The translations under genes and the position numbers were made by a program. The notes under the pieces are model-generated. The model worked only from the letters and a program-made list of their open reading frames with translations, searched no databases and was not told the origin of the DNA. A DNA stretch of 64,000 nucleotides from Anolis sagrei (Eukaryota > Chordata > Lepidosauria > Squamata > Anolidae), in assembly GCF_037176765.1 (NCBI RefSeq), contig NC_090023.1:144122366-144186365 (forward strand). The letters run 5' to 3'. Shown here one piece after another: positions 48,001-58,617 of this stretch. How positions within the stretch are numbered: the stretch's first letter is position 1; every line of letters starts with the position of its first letter.

Positions 48001-51000
48001 CTCTTCAAAATATCAGTTACACAGATGTGAAATCTTTATCCACAAATATTCTGTATGATAAGAGTAATAACTGTGTCTTGAATTCCTTATATGTTTTATC
48101 ATATCCCTCATATTTTATGTTTAAACTTATGGATATTATACTGGGAAAAAATCTTTAATCGGTTTTATTATCAGATAAAATGAGGATGGGATGTAACTTT
48201 GCCCTATCTCCTACTTATTGATGACAAGATCAGTATTTCACTCCGTTGTTACAGAGTGCATCTAATTCATAGTACTTCAAATACTGCATAATTTACCACA
48301 TACAATCCATTAGATAACAACTGTCCCATGTTTACATGCATATATGTTATCTGCTGATCTGTGTTTCTCTTTATAAATGTATACAACATTTGACATTTGT
48401 AATGCACACATGTTGGCCAGAACTCCTTGGGAGGTGAATTAGCAATACTGACATTGCTTTTAACAATATGATGGTGTAGCATAAGCCTGAAAATCTGCTC
48501 ACCTTCTGGGTGCTCAATAAATATTCTTTTTAGGCTGTGGTAAGTACCAATTTTGATAGTTCCATATGAAGCCTGCCGAAGCATAGCAGGTGCAATTCTG
48601 GAAAGAAAGAGTGAAGAAAAAAAAAGCCCCCAAATGTTATTGCTTTCTTGAAATGAGATGCATGAAAATATTCCATTTCATATTGTGGATTTATGAAAGC
48701 AGCATCACTAAAGCCTTTCAGAAACAGCATTCAGCATTAAAGACAACATGCAACAACGGGTATTGTCTGTTTAATGGATGCTCAATGGGTAGCTGCTGTT
48801 GAATGGATGGCTGCTGTTGAAAATCACTAAGCATGTTTCATTTCACCCTGTTTCTATCATTTCAAATTAAGCTTCTTTTTTGCTGACTAGGGAGGTGCAG
48901 GTAGCATCTGCTTTGTGTCTGCCTACAACTTACAATAGGTCACATCTAACTTCCAGGCAGCTTGGGATAGCAGAGGGGACTGATTTGCCTCTCTGCTCCC
49001 TCAGCTGCTACTCAGTGTAAAATGTTCAGCTGAACCAAGATATTTTGCTCACAGATAAACTGATAATAACCCTAATCTGCCTATATGTAGTTGGACACCT
49101 GCTCTTACTTTCAATCTCAGACCTGAGTGAGACATCTGTAAGTTTATTTGCTCATGACTGAGGTCCCAGTGCAGCTTTGGTGTAGTATCAGGAAGTCCAG
49201 AGAATAAAGCTTCTTACCATGCTGCAGGCTTGTCATTTGGACAAGATACCTGAATTACTCCACCTGCTTACATATAATTTAATCTATTCCAACCTTGATT
49301 GATTGTATCTACAAATGGACAAAATGACTTTAGAGAGGAGCGGGCACATTACAGACACAAGAGCCACACTGCCTCATTTTCACGTCTTCCAAAGCTCAGA
49401 AGATCCAAGGATGCCAGCACAGCTGCCACTGTGGGTGACAAAAAATAACATCATGTCTCTCCCAGCCACATTTGGAAGAGGGTTCTGCCTGCTTTGAAGC
49501 AACACTCCCCAAAAGGATTATTTCAAGGCTTTTTACAGGAACTCTGAAGCAGTTGGCCATATTTTTGGTTTAAGGTGGTGGTGGGGGGGGGGGTTAAGTG
49601 AGGGAGTGTCGGGGCCTTGGAGAATGTTGGTTCTCATGGGCTGTAACAGACACCTCCTCCATGATCCTTTCTCTCCTGTTATGTGTAAATTATTGCAAAC
49701 ATCTCTGGGGACTGGGAGAAAAGTGCTCAAGCACATGATGGCTGCTTCCTGAAGAAACCAAATTATCTGGACCTATTCTGGTCTAATTTTAGGCCTCAGG
49801 AGAAATAGTTTTGGTCACCATGAGACCTGATGTAGACGGAAAAATGTAGAACATCACCCTGGCAATTCTTCTAGAGCTTTTGATAATTCTAATCACAATA
49901 TTATAATGGACGTTCTGTGTGGAATAGGAGTAAGAAAGAGTAATTCTGTATAGACTAGCAAGGCAGAAGGTGGAAACGTGTAAAATTTAGGATTGGAATT
50001 TGCACACGCTTCCAGATAACGTTGAACTGCAATTTCCATGAGTCCTAGCCTACACGGCCAATGCTGAGGAATGCTGACTGTTATAGTTCAACAACTTGTG
50101 GCAGGCCATTTAATACCCAATACCAATTTAGTCTCATGTTTGATTAGAAGTGTGGTACCGCAATGTTCCTTTCTGATTAGCATTTATTTGAAACCACTGG
50201 AAGAATAGATCAGGGATTCTGGAGCTAAACTCCATTCACATTTATTCTTGTCAACAGAGTTTGGCAAATTTATGCAGGCGCTGGACTACTCCTGAATACT
50301 TATACAGTAATGGGATGGATGGGGTCAAAAACCAAAGCTTTAGTCTTGATAAGATAAAGGATGCAGATTAGTGATTCCCAGGTATAGGAAGCGCACTCTC
50401 CAGAAAGAAGCAGGTAAGTAAACGTGGAATTACTCCTGGATCCACTTTTGTCACCTTTGGAAATCAGAGTGCCTTTGGCTAACTTTGTCCAGACTAAGAG
50501 GTAAAAACTTTCCTGTACAGGAATTGCCTGGTTACAATTATTCATAGACTGCTTACTTTCTAATCTCAGCAATGTCCTCTATGTCGATGAATACTTTAGG
50601 ACATAGAAGCTGCAGTTTAGCACAGAATCAATTGACCTAACTGCTGTCTGGCACAACGTATTTGTTTGTTTTTTGCAACCCATTTTAAAGATACTACGCT
50701 ACCTAACATTGTGTTTCCTATTTGAGTTCAAGGACCTGGTGATGACATTTGAAATCCTACATATTCTGGGACCCAAAACTTGAAATGCATCTGCCTGTAT
50801 ACACCTAAGTGCTGAGAACTCTGAGGCCACCTGCTGTATTCCACAAGTGTGAGCAAAGCATTATCCAGGGACACAGAAAAAGTCTTTTCTCCAAGGGATC
50901 CCTACAGAGCTCTAATTGCCACTGACACTGGTATTAAAATTTGGCTGCTCACTGAAACTTTGAGAAAGCAAAAATATTTCTTTATTTTATTCTTTTTAAA

Positions 51001-54000
51001 AAAAATTATACATAACCATAATTACCATACTTTTTCCCCCTTTTCATTCCCTTCTCCTTCCCCACATCCACCCCGCCCTGGTTGACAACTTAATCCATTT
51101 GTCTCCCATTATATGAGCCTTTTTTCCATTCTATCCAATTTTTTCTTCCAGCAAAAAAAATATTTCTTGATTCTGTCCTGCTGGGTTTTGATTTGCTATC
51201 ATTAATATTTTGTATAATTAGTTACAAATTATTCTTCTTACCTGGCTAACATACTTGATAGAGAACAGAATAGAAACATTGTCATTAAATCAGACTTTTG
51301 ATTCGGCTACATGATAATAATAATGTTTTACATGTATTTTAATCTAATGTTTTATCTTTTGTATAATGTTGCATGTAATGTGTTGTATGTTGTCTGCATC
51401 AAACTGCTGCCATTGTAAGTCCCCCTTCAGGGGTTGAGAATGTTGGAAATAAATAAATACATTTAGTAAGTGAGAGATGAATTAAACTCTACAAGATACA
51501 AGTACCTCTGTATTTATCTGTATGCTTGTATGTTAGTTGTTTGAAACAACGTAAGAGAAAAGATGTTACATAAATTACCCAGAGTACAACGCTTTTGGTC
51601 CTTCTTCCCTGAATATCTTCACTAGCGCATGAATCATTCCACGGTAACGAATCTCTTTATGCTTTACATCATGTTTTTGACCTTGTACCTGGAGACGCGT
51701 TTTTGTCAGATCAATTGGAAAAGTACCTTGAAGACAAATAAAAACATAATGAGTCATAAATAATAAAACTATGTTTGTACATCTTAGAAATGTACAAAGC
51801 TAGTTGCTCACTTTAAGTGGTAAATAGCAGCAGTAGCTGCTCGAAGAGTCTGTGTGATGGTAGTAGATTCTGCAACTTGCAGTAGAGGGACTTCCACTAA
51901 ATGAAGGCAGGCCTGGGCTCTGTGTTCATAGGAGGAATGTTTTATGAAAAATATTTCAAAGGGTTTGTGAAAGAAGGAATTTTTGCCTGCAGTGAATGGA
52001 TGCTGGCAGTCACTGTTCAGCAAGCCAGCTGAAGGGACATTGTAGATCGAATTTCAATTACTCAATCAGCCAGGGCTTTGAAGCTGCAAGGCTATTAAAT
52101 GCTAATCAAGGTGGCCAATTGCAACATTCACCCCTGCCTCAAGGAGACAAGAGTTCTTTCTCCCACCCTGAACATTCCACAGATATATAAACCTCACTTG
52201 CCCAGTTTCCAACAGACCCTTCAACCTCAGAGAATACCTGCCATAGATGTGGGTGAAACGTCAAGAGAGATTTCTTCTGGAACATGGCTATACAGCCCAG
52301 AAAACTCACAGCAACCCAATGATTCCAGCCATGAAAGCTTTTGACACACATTCAATTACAAACATGTAAATCAGTGGACAACTTCTTGATTCCCTATGGC
52401 CTACCCAATCAATATTTAACTATGAATTTAAACTCATGTCCTGTATTTACTGTATTTTACTTTTGTTCTGTGACATCCAAGCCAGTTTACCAGCTGTTAG
52501 GATTTTTGGGAGTTGAAGGCGAAAAAATCTAGGGACCCACAGGTTGTGAACCATTGCTCTAAGGACCCTGGAATCTCAAAGGATCCGTTAGCTTTTGAAG
52601 GTGGACCATTTTAATAGGTCCTCTGCCCCAGCAGGGGTAGGTTGTAGCTGTGATAATAATCCTGACTAGATAGTGAAAGGCGTGTTGCAAGATTTATCAC
52701 TTAGTGAAATATCTTAGAACATGGTTCAAATATTATCTGAACACAATAGGTTTATTTCTGGCTCATTGGACTGCATCCAAGTTCCAAACACTAGCTTTTG
52801 CTAACTGCTCCTAATGCTGCCAGTGAATTTGTCTTTGTTCCATTTCCAAGTAAAGTCAAAAACTGTATTAATTTTGCTCAGACACAGGTTTCTGCCTCCA
52901 AGTTGATGTGGAAAAATACCAGATGTAGAGGCTACCATTGCTAAGAGGTAATTGATCTTTCTGTTCTAGAAGGTCAATTAGCCTCAACACACTGAGACTG
53001 GGTAGAAGATTTACCAGAGCTAACAGTGAAAGAAATGTAATGCTTAACTTTTGGAACTCTTTGAGACATGGATGAACAACAGCTACACTTCTAATTTAAT
53101 CATTTCCATCATTTTAACAAAACAATTCAGTGCATGTTTAGCAATTCATAACAGTCTGTAGTAAAGTAAGTTGATGAGGGCAAGGGGGAAGGAATTAGAA
53201 GACGGGACATGGGCGCTACGCACAACCCTACTCTACTCAGGAATATGGTTCTATTCTTTACTTTTTCTGAAAGGTTAGGTACAGCATTTATCCATTTGTA
53301 TCCGTTTACACATCATGGTAATTTGAGGTTAACTAGGTTATTATTTTTGAACAAATCACACACACGGACCAAAAAAAAGATCAACCCCAAAATCATGGAT
53401 GAACTTATACAGGTCATTAGAGCACTTCTGTTTGTCACTTCTAGACTTTTGGAATGCATATTTGAAAAAGGGTATCAGTGCCAGTTCTCTGGCACTTCCC
53501 TGGCGCAGCGGAGATAGCAAAGAAGTCAGTGCATCTTTGAGGCTCACTGGATAGACTAAGCTCTAGACTTAGCTTGTGCAAATAAAACCTTAAAAAGCCT
53601 CAATCCACTCTGCTCTCACTGTTGCAACAGCAGCTCTTTGGCATTCTCCCCTGGGCTTAGGGAGTGTAGGTGGTTGGGGCTTCTTTTAGGTTCTCCTTGG
53701 ATAGACTAAGCTCTACCCTTGAGAGCTTTGTCCATCCATGGAGAACTTCAAAGAAGCACTGCCCTCGGCCCCATTTTCTATAATGGCCTTTTGAAGTTAC
53801 TGGGCAGAAAATGGCAGTGACTTTCACCATTCTGTGGAAAAAAATCCAATTAGCCTCATGTTCTGCCCTAAAGCTTTACCTTCAACTTACTCATCATATC
53901 AAACTCCACAATTTTGGCCCCAAAACCTTTCATTGACTTAAACATGAGTTTAACTTAAACCAGAGTACAGACTGCAGTTTTGTAACTTTATATAAATAAG

Positions 54001-54535
54001 TACCCTTTATATTGATATGTAAGTTAAAACATTTTAGTCAAACATCAACCTTTCCTCCCAAAAATGGAGGAACTGCACCTTAACTCATGTAAAAATAGGA
54101 GTGATCTCATCCTCTGAGTAGAGTGGTAAAAAAAAGAGCTTAGTCCATCCTGGAAGAACATCTCTCCACCATGGAAACTGCTTCTAGTCGTTTTCAATGC
54201 ATAGGTGAGAAAATGGCCACAGCTGATGCCAGGATCAGCTGGACCCCTGAGGCAGCTTCGGTGCTTTCTTCGCTCTTAATAATGATCCTTGACTTCCCCA
54301 TGGGTCATAACAAAATCTATAATTTTGGCCTGAAAATCAAATCTCAACTTATACATGATGATTTATATATGAGTATATACAGTACTATATTCAGCTAAGG
54401 GCTTATAATCTGAATATAATGCAAGTGTTGATAATATGAAGGAAAAGCCGTTTTAGAAGTAAGTAATTTACCACATTCTGCAGTGACTGAAGCTAAGCCT
54501 CCATACACAAATGGCTTCCAGTTCAAAGCTGCCAT
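38990..54535 (-). CDS. SLC25A30: SLC25A30, kidney mitochondrial carrier protein 1 (UCP-like), nine coding exons
   Basis: Member of the SLC25 carriers of the mitochondrial inner membrane, in the UCP/dicarboxylate-like branch. Nine coding exons (54472-54535, 51579-51726, 48503-48597, 46978-47063, 45471-45566, 42212-42336, 41027-41165, 39923-40003, 38990-39031) have GT/AG borders and sum to 876 bp, 291 aa, which as remembered is the human SLC25A30 length. The three carrier signatures are PIDLTK (25-30), PTDVLK (126-131) and PIDVVR (220-225). The start [22 protein letters not shown] fits SLC25A30 better than its paralogue SLC25A14. The gene lies about 10 kb upstream of the ST3GAL5 promoter, in the same orientation. 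A partial copy of one exon sits in the next intron. The transported substrate cannot be told from sequence. Confidence 0.95.
39568..39615. repeat. AC/AG microsatellite
   Basis: (CA)n followed by (GA)n in the last intron of SLC25A30. Confidence 0.95.
39923..40003 (-). CDS. SLC25A30: SLC25A30 coding exon 8
   Basis: 27 codons, phase 0 on both sides: [20 protein letters not shown], then LGPWNII. The acceptor is TAACAG|ACA and the donor ATTATT|GTATCC. It is too short to show as a separate open frame and was found by reading the minus strand for the carrier C-terminus. Confidence 0.95.
41027..41165 (-). CDS. SLC25A30: SLC25A30 coding exon 7 (third carrier signature)
   Basis: Encodes [20 protein letters not shown], then [20 protein letters not shown] and LDCLLQ. 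The acceptor is CTTTTAG|A and the donor CTTCAA|GTAAGT. Confidence 0.95.
41375..42205. other. SLC25A30 intron, no firm feature
   Basis: Starts with a T-rich run (tttctttttttaataaacag) that could be an antisense L1 tail; nothing else recognised. Confidence 0.35.
42212..42336 (-). CDS. SLC25A30: SLC25A30 coding exon 6
   Basis: Encodes [20 protein letters not shown], then [21 protein letters not shown]. The acceptor is TTAACAG|GGA and the donor TTTAT|GTAAGT. Confidence 0.95.
42870..43810 (+). mobile_element. Possible LTR-type fossil in SLC25A30 intron
   Basis: A GC-rich block in AT-rich intron, beginning near TGTGAGGGG, with a poly(A)-like AATAAA at about 43700 and tggtatcaga at 43768-43777, which resembles a tRNA primer-binding site. 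No clean target duplication could be set, and no internal genes are visible. Family uncertain. Confidence 0.3.
43811..45468. other. SLC25A30 intron, little recognised
   Basis: Contains the 31-bp tandem duplication at 44800-44858. Open frames at 44630-45036 are not assigned to any family. Confidence 0.45.
44800..44858. repeat. 31-bp tandem duplication
   Basis: atggtgctttcaggctccat plus catccccc occurs twice in a row (44800-44830 and 44831-44858), identical over 28 bases. Confidence 0.9.
45471..45566 (-). CDS. SLC25A30: SLC25A30 coding exon 5
   Basis: 32 codons, phase 0 on both sides: [18 protein letters not shown], then [14 protein letters not shown]. The acceptor is TCCCCAG|ATC and the donor GGAAG|GTAAAT. 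Confidence 0.95.
46461..46587 (-). pseudogene. Partial duplicate of SLC25A30 coding exon 4
   Basis: Matches 46921-47050 at roughly 85-90 % by eye, including intron bases beyond the donor (aaaagctcatgtggcaaatg). On the minus strand it reads [20 protein letters not shown] and K, then GTATGA. Relative to the real exon it lacks two codons and the 5' part with the acceptor, so it is probably not spliced. It arose by local duplication. Confidence 0.82.
46978..47063 (-). CDS. SLC25A30: SLC25A30 coding exon 4 (second carrier signature)
   Basis: Encodes [15 protein letters not shown], then [14 protein letters not shown]. The acceptor is GAAACAG|AT and the donor CTAAAG|GTAAGA. A diverged copy of its 3' two-thirds lies at 46461-46587. 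Confidence 0.95.
47448..47711. mobile_element. MITE of the ATATACTCGAATATAAGCC family
   Basis: ccatatatactccagtataa at the left and ttatactcgagaatatacag at the right form inverted ends. The ATACTCGAATATAAGCC motif recurs inside (47530, 47615), giving a repeated-module layout. Transposase family not assigned. Confidence 0.6.
48503..48597 (-). CDS. SLC25A30: SLC25A30 coding exon 3
   Basis: Encodes [19 protein letters not shown], then [12 protein letters not shown]. The acceptor is TTCCAG|A and the donor GAAG|GTGAGC. Confidence 0.95.
48600..50975. other. SLC25A30 intron, no gene seen
   Basis: Holds a G run near 49577-49593; the 49303-49497 and 50300-50572 open frames show no domain. Confidence 0.45.
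50976..51150 (-). repeat. Possible antisense L1 3' UTR
   Basis: T-rich start, then a C/T-rich stretch (cccccttttcattcccttct) and gttgacaacttaatccattt, a layout common in antisense L1 tails. Family not proven. Confidence 0.35.
51295..51465 (+). repeat. LINE 3' tail
   Basis: ATAAT repeat and T-rich tract, then ccattgtaagtcccccttca, ggggttgagaatgttggaaa and AATAAATA. Confidence 0.6.
51579..51726 (-). CDS. SLC25A30: SLC25A30 coding exon 2 (first carrier signature)
   Basis: Encodes [17 protein letters not shown], then [20 protein letters not shown] and KALYSG. The acceptor is TTCAAG|GT and the donor TCTGG|GTAATT. Confidence 0.95.
52065..52349 (+). mobile_element. Penelope-like repeat copy C
   Basis: aagctgcaaggctattaaat, caaggtggccaattgcaaca, tcccaccctgaacattccac and gaacatggctatacagccca match the other three copies; the most diverged in the ribozyme core. 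Confidence 0.6.
52228..52262 (+). ncRNA. Degraded hammerhead-like core, copy C
   Basis: GAAACGTC is kept, but the CTGAGGA box reads CAGAGAA, so activity is not expected. Confidence 0.4.
52490..52557. repeat. hAT-type MITE half copy
   Basis: cagctgttaggatttttggg and acccacaggttgtgaaccat match the right half of 17248-17382. Confidence 0.6.
52560..54465. other. SLC25A30 intron, mostly unassigned
   Basis: Old ATACTCG-type pieces near 53880-54090 and 54270-54385; ggatagactaagctcta is repeated at 53550 and 53700. No gene. Confidence 0.4.
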
Positions 54536-54556
54536 CGTCTTGGATGCTTCTTCCTT
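54472..54556 (-). CDS. SLC25A30: SLC25A30 exon with start codon
   Basis: The acceptor is CACTGCAG|AAGG and about 21 bases of 5' UTR precede the ATG at 54535-54533. It encodes [20 protein letters not shown], then C and one base of Gly22. The donor is TGTG|GTAAAT. Confidence 0.92.
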
Positions 54557-54804
54557 CTGCAGTGCAACAAAACAGAAGCACACTGTTCTTGAAAAAAATG
54601 CATAAAAATAAACTATAATGCATAATCATAAAACATACGACTTAGCTGAAATAGTAGAAAATAGTAGAAAATGCTAATTTAATGTAGACTGCAAAATTCT
54701 CTATACCTTTCTTATTTTCCTTTTGATTGAGCAAAACCATCCATTGAGTTATGTCAAATATTTCTACTTACAGTTCTAGGTTACACAGACCAATCTATAG
54801 GTTA

Positions 54805-54984
54805 GGCCCCTTCCACACAGCTGAATAAAATCCCAGACATTTAATTAAAAAACTCAGATATTCAATATCAAGGCAGAAAATCCCACAATATCTGCTTTGA
54901 ACTGGGTTATCTGAGTCCACACTGCCATTTATTTCAGTTCAAAGCAGAAAATGTGGGATTTTATACAGCTGTGTGGAAGGGGCC
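54805..54984. mobile_element. PIF/Harbinger-like MITE, longer variant
   Basis: TIRs GGCCCCTTCCACACAGCTG and CAGCTGTGTGGAAGGGGCC are perfect; flanked by TTA and TCA. It lies in the first intron of SLC25A30. Confidence 0.82.
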
Positions 54985-54989
54985 TCAGA

Positions 54990-55940
54990 ATTAAGCCTTT
55001 ACTTACAATGTAGAGCCAATGATTTGGGTACCTCAATTTTAAAATAATCAGGATAGTACATAAACTTTATTTTGTCTTCCTAACCTCTGAAGCATACAGT
55101 GATTGTGCATATTTTCTCCTGCCAATTTCCCTTCCCCTCTGTTTCCTATCCCTTTGTTCTTTTCTCACTATTTTCCCAGTTTATATTCTTTCACATTTCT
55201 GCCTGTCTATCCTTACTATTTAGAACTAAACAAAATTTTAAAACATATCAGCTGAAATTGACATATTTTCTTTATTTTCTTTACACTGATTCAATGACAC
55301 ACACAATGCCCACTCCATCAGGCCAGAATTTTAAATTTCTTGGTTTCTTTCCCTCTCGTTTTTGCTTCATTTTTGTAGCATCATGCCTAAATATAGAGAT
55401 GTTAAAGCCCAGTAAGAAAAATGGAAAATTAAGGGGAAACATAGATAATTTTACATGTGGAAGTTTTATCTTTGAGAAAAGCAGAAAAAATCTGGGGGAA
55501 TATTTTCTCTCTTATCTAAAGATTATGATTGTCTAAAACATGCTAAATGGATCAATATAATTTGTTAAACAACCTCACATCTTATGTTACTAAAAGAGTA
55601 AAATAAGTAGTGGTCCTGATAGGAAAATAAATATTGCATATATATGAATCCCCCACCAACAACTTACTGTTTTTTTCCAATAAAAGAGGGAGGGCATTCC
55701 TTCTTACACCCAATGTTTAAAATTCCTCTACATTGTGTATGTTAAGTTCTGTGAGAGGTCAGGAACATGTATAACCTTTGTGCTAATAAAAAGTACTATC
55801 CAACTCATCTAAACACTGAAACATCCCCAAGAAAGGTGTCTTAGCTTTGCCAGTCAATGCCTACAGTACTGAACTAGAGGGACAGGTGGTCAGGCTAAAC
55901 ATTGAATAGCTTCCATCATTTAAAGAAAAAAATAAGCAGC
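54990..55940. other. SLC25A30 first intron, no feature
   Basis: Pyrimidine-rich part at 55.1-55.4 kb yields a hydrophobic open frame that is not a gene. Confidence 0.45.
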
Positions 55941-55944
55941 AATA

Positions 55945-56120
55945 TATTATGTGTCGATGTGTGCCTTCAAGTCTTTTCCTACTTATCCAAATACCTATCA
56001 TAGTACTTTCTTGTCAAGAAGAGGTTTGCCTTTTGCCTTCATCTGAGTGTGACTTGCACAAGGTCTTCCATGGCTGAGCCAGGATCTGACCTCCAGTGTC
56101 CCCATTAACCATACTGGCTC
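55945..56120 (-). repeat. MIR-like SINE fragment
   Basis: gtgtgccttcaagtcttttc, cttgtcaagaagaggtttgc, gagtgtgacttgcacaaggt and catggctgagccaggatctg. Confidence 0.75.
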
Positions 56121-56511
56121 CTGCGTTTCGTTATAGCTGCTCACAAAGCAAGACATGATCTTCTCAAATGCGACAGTTAAGACAGATAGTATTGCTACAT
56201 CTTAAGTGACTTTTGAGAGAAAAATACATTGTCTCTACAGTAGTTTTCTAAACTGTGTTGCAACAAAGGTGTGTCACATGAAGGCAGGTCAGTCAGTTAT
56301 TGTAATCCTAGCTAGTTGATTTAATTCATTTGCTTTACCTTGAGTACCTTCAGTTTGTAGTGTCCTCACACATTTCATTACTACAATTTATGCATGTGAC
56401 CACACATGTTGTAAGGGGTTAGTTTAACCTCCGGCTTGCTACTAAAACTGTTGCGAAATGATGCATGTCTAAACAATGTGCCACCAACATGAAACGTTTG
56501 TAAAACTCAGA

Positions 56512-56702
56512 TCTATGCTGTAGAAACAATGCACTTTGTCAATTTCTCTGCAATGCTATGAAATCAAGGGAGTTGTAATTTTACAAGGACTTTTTTTTAC
56601 CTCTGCTGTGGAGTGCTGGTGCCTCGCCAGACTGCAGCTTCCATGATTCCACAACTAAAGTGGTGCCAAACTGCATTCATTCTACAGTGCAGATACACCC
56701 TA
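56512..56702. mobile_element. TGCATCTACACTG-family MITE, diverged
   Basis: tctatgctgtagaaacaatg at the left and cattctacagtgcagataca at the right; the interior ggagtgctggtgcc..tgattccac matches 13087-13291. Confidence 0.6.
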
Positions 56703-56914
56703 AGGCACTGCTTGTGACATTCTTATACTCCAATTGTCCTCCAAAACTGGCATTAACAGGGAGAAGAAAATGAACAAAACCTTAGGGGCCTTCCTGACAG
56801 GCCCTATATCCCAGGATCTGATCCCAGGTTTTCTATTTATCCCAGATTATCTGGCAGTGTGGAATCATATAATTAAAGAAGGAAACCTGGAATCAGATCC
56901 TGGGAGATAGGGAA

Positions 56915-57803
56915 TATACAAAAATAGAAAAGATGGTAACTCAAAGGGGGGCTAAAGAAGAGAATATAACATTAAAAGGTACAGTAAATGATATCTTTAA
57001 ACTATTATTAATGAACGAACAGGAACAAGATTATTTGAAGGAAGTATGGGAATTAGACTGGGGGGGAAATGAGTAATCAGGAATGGGCAAAGATATGAAG
57101 TATGAGATTCTAAAAAATATGTCTAAAAGGATTAAGGAACCATTACCTGAATGCTCAAATTGGAATACTGATGGTGTTGGGGGGAAATTGTTGTCATTTA
57201 GGAGTTGTAATTGCTGGGATTTGTAGTTCACCTGCAATCAAAGAGCCTTTTGAACTCCACCAGCGATGGAATTGGGCCAAACTTGGCACACAGAAATCCC
57301 ATGACCAACAGAAAATACTGGAAGGGTTTGGTGGGCATTGACCTTGAGTTTTGGAGTTGTAGTTCACCTATATCCAGAGAGCGCTGTGCACTCAAACAAT
57401 GATGGATCTGGACTAAACTTGGCACGAATACTCAAATGTGAACACTGGTGGAGTTTGGGGGAAATTGATCTTGATGTTTTGTAGTTGCTGGGATTTATAG
57501 TTCACTTACAATCATGTGTAAGCCGCATCGAGTCCTTCGGGAGATGCTCGCGGGGTACAAATAAAGTTAATAAATAATAATAAATAAATAAATAAATAAA
57601 TAATAAAGAGCATTCTGAACCCCACCAATGACAGAATTGGGCCAAACTTCCCACACAGAACCCCCATGGTGGTCTTTAGTGACCCCCTCCAGGGGTCCCG
57701 ACCCCCAGGTTGAGAACCACTGGAGTCTAAGATGTTGTAAAAAGAGGGAAGAATGTATGCTTATACGTTTTGTTTGATAAATTTATAAAATTTAAAAAAA
57801 AAA
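56915..57803 (+). mobile_element. L1-like LINE 3' end inserted in the MITE
   Basis: A 19-bp near-identical duplication beginning gatcctgggagat flanks it (56896-56914, 57804-57822), and it ends in poly(A). A-rich coding-like sequence at the left fits L1. It is itself split by a hAT-like element. L1 is inferred from tail and duplication. Confidence 0.6.
57150..57721 (-). mobile_element. hAT-like element with internal repeats
   Basis: The right end ccaggttgagaaccactg is the hAT TIR. Inside, a unit of about 150 bp (gttgtagttcacct.. gggccaaacttggcacacag ..) recurs three times. A LINE tail with AAATA repeats lies at 57515-57605. Left border uncertain. Confidence 0.5.
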
Positions 57804-57839
57804 GATCCTGGGAGATGGGGAAGGCCCTTAGAGAAGGGC

Positions 57840-58290
57840 TTGGAGGAAAGACCTGGCCTTGGGAGAGGGGAGGGGGCGTGATTGACAGCTCCCCAACGGC
57901 GCCACTCAGGAGGGACGTCACGTGCTCGCGGCCACAACTTCTGAGAAGTTTGCCCCGCCGCTGAAGGAGGACGACGACGACGACGACTCCCCAGGAAAGA
58001 AGGAGGGAAGAAGCCCCCGCCCCACCCCCGGGAGCCCCAGCCCACTTACCGTGCCCTGCGGCCTCTGTGGCCTGAGTGACTGGGCCGACGGCGGGGAGGG
58101 AAAGTCGAAGGGAAGAAGGGCGAAGGGAAGGACGGCAAGAAGGGGGCGGGGCAAGGGGGCCGACGACTGCGCATGCCCACGCTTGCCGCCGGGGCTGGGA
58201 GGCAGGGGAACGCGCATGCGTACTGGCCGGAGCGCGCGAGAGAGGAACAGTCCCAGGGTGCGCGCGCAGGACTTCAACCCTGTCGGGAAT
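57840..58290 (-). promoter_or_regulatory. SLC25A30: CpG island and promoter of SLC25A30, with NRF-1-like sites
   Basis: A dense CpG block has a GC box (GGGGGCGGGGC near 58142-58152) and two NRF-1-like palindromes, TGCGCATGCCC near 58168 and CGCGCATGCGT near 58210. NRF-1 is known to drive nuclear genes for mitochondrial proteins, which suits a carrier gene. A CACGTG E-box at about 57919-57924 lies in the start of intron 1. Confidence 0.65.
58050..58200 (-). other. SLC25A30: Probable non-coding first exon of SLC25A30
   Basis: The minus-strand donor GGCACG|GTAAGTGGG ends at 58050 inside a CpG island upstream of the start-codon exon, which itself begins at an acceptor at 54556. The right border is an estimate, as the transcription start is not visible. 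Confidence 0.6.
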
Positions 58291-58617
58291 GTCTTTGTCT
58301 CAACTTTAAAGGGTCTTTCTATGGCGGCCTCTTAATGGCCATGCCGTGGGCGGCCCCCAAACATACACAAACTATTACCACACGAAACAAAAAACGAAAC
58401 TGGGAAGCAATACTTCCCCCCCTCCCCCCCCCACACACTATGACGCTGCTCCTGCTACGACAGGGATATAAACCTGTATTCGCAGCGCTCTTTGGACCAT
58501 CCTCCAAAAAATTGGGTGCCCTAACAAATTTGTGAACATCCTGCAGCTCCTCCATGATGTCTTGAACAGCAATGGCTCCCAAAGTGAACCATTTAAGGTG
58601 GAATCAGGTGTCAAACT

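Larger units (their letters stand above)
56785..57827. mobile_element. PIF/Harbinger-like MITE split by a LINE
   Basis: Left GGGGCCTTCCTGACAGG and right GGGGAAGGCCC ends, TTA on both sides (56782-56784, 57828-57830); same family as 20594-20744. Confidence 0.78.

Noticed and set aside
49303-49497. Plus-strand open frame in SLC25A30 intron
   Set aside because: No recognisable domain, no splice or promoter signals, and isolated on the strand opposite the gene.
41027-54535. SLC25A14 (UCP5) as identity of the carrier gene
   Set aside because: The N-terminus [20 protein letters not shown], the [11 protein letters not shown] and the YEQLKNLEL ending fit SLC25A30; SLC25A14 has a longer N-terminal part and a different tail.
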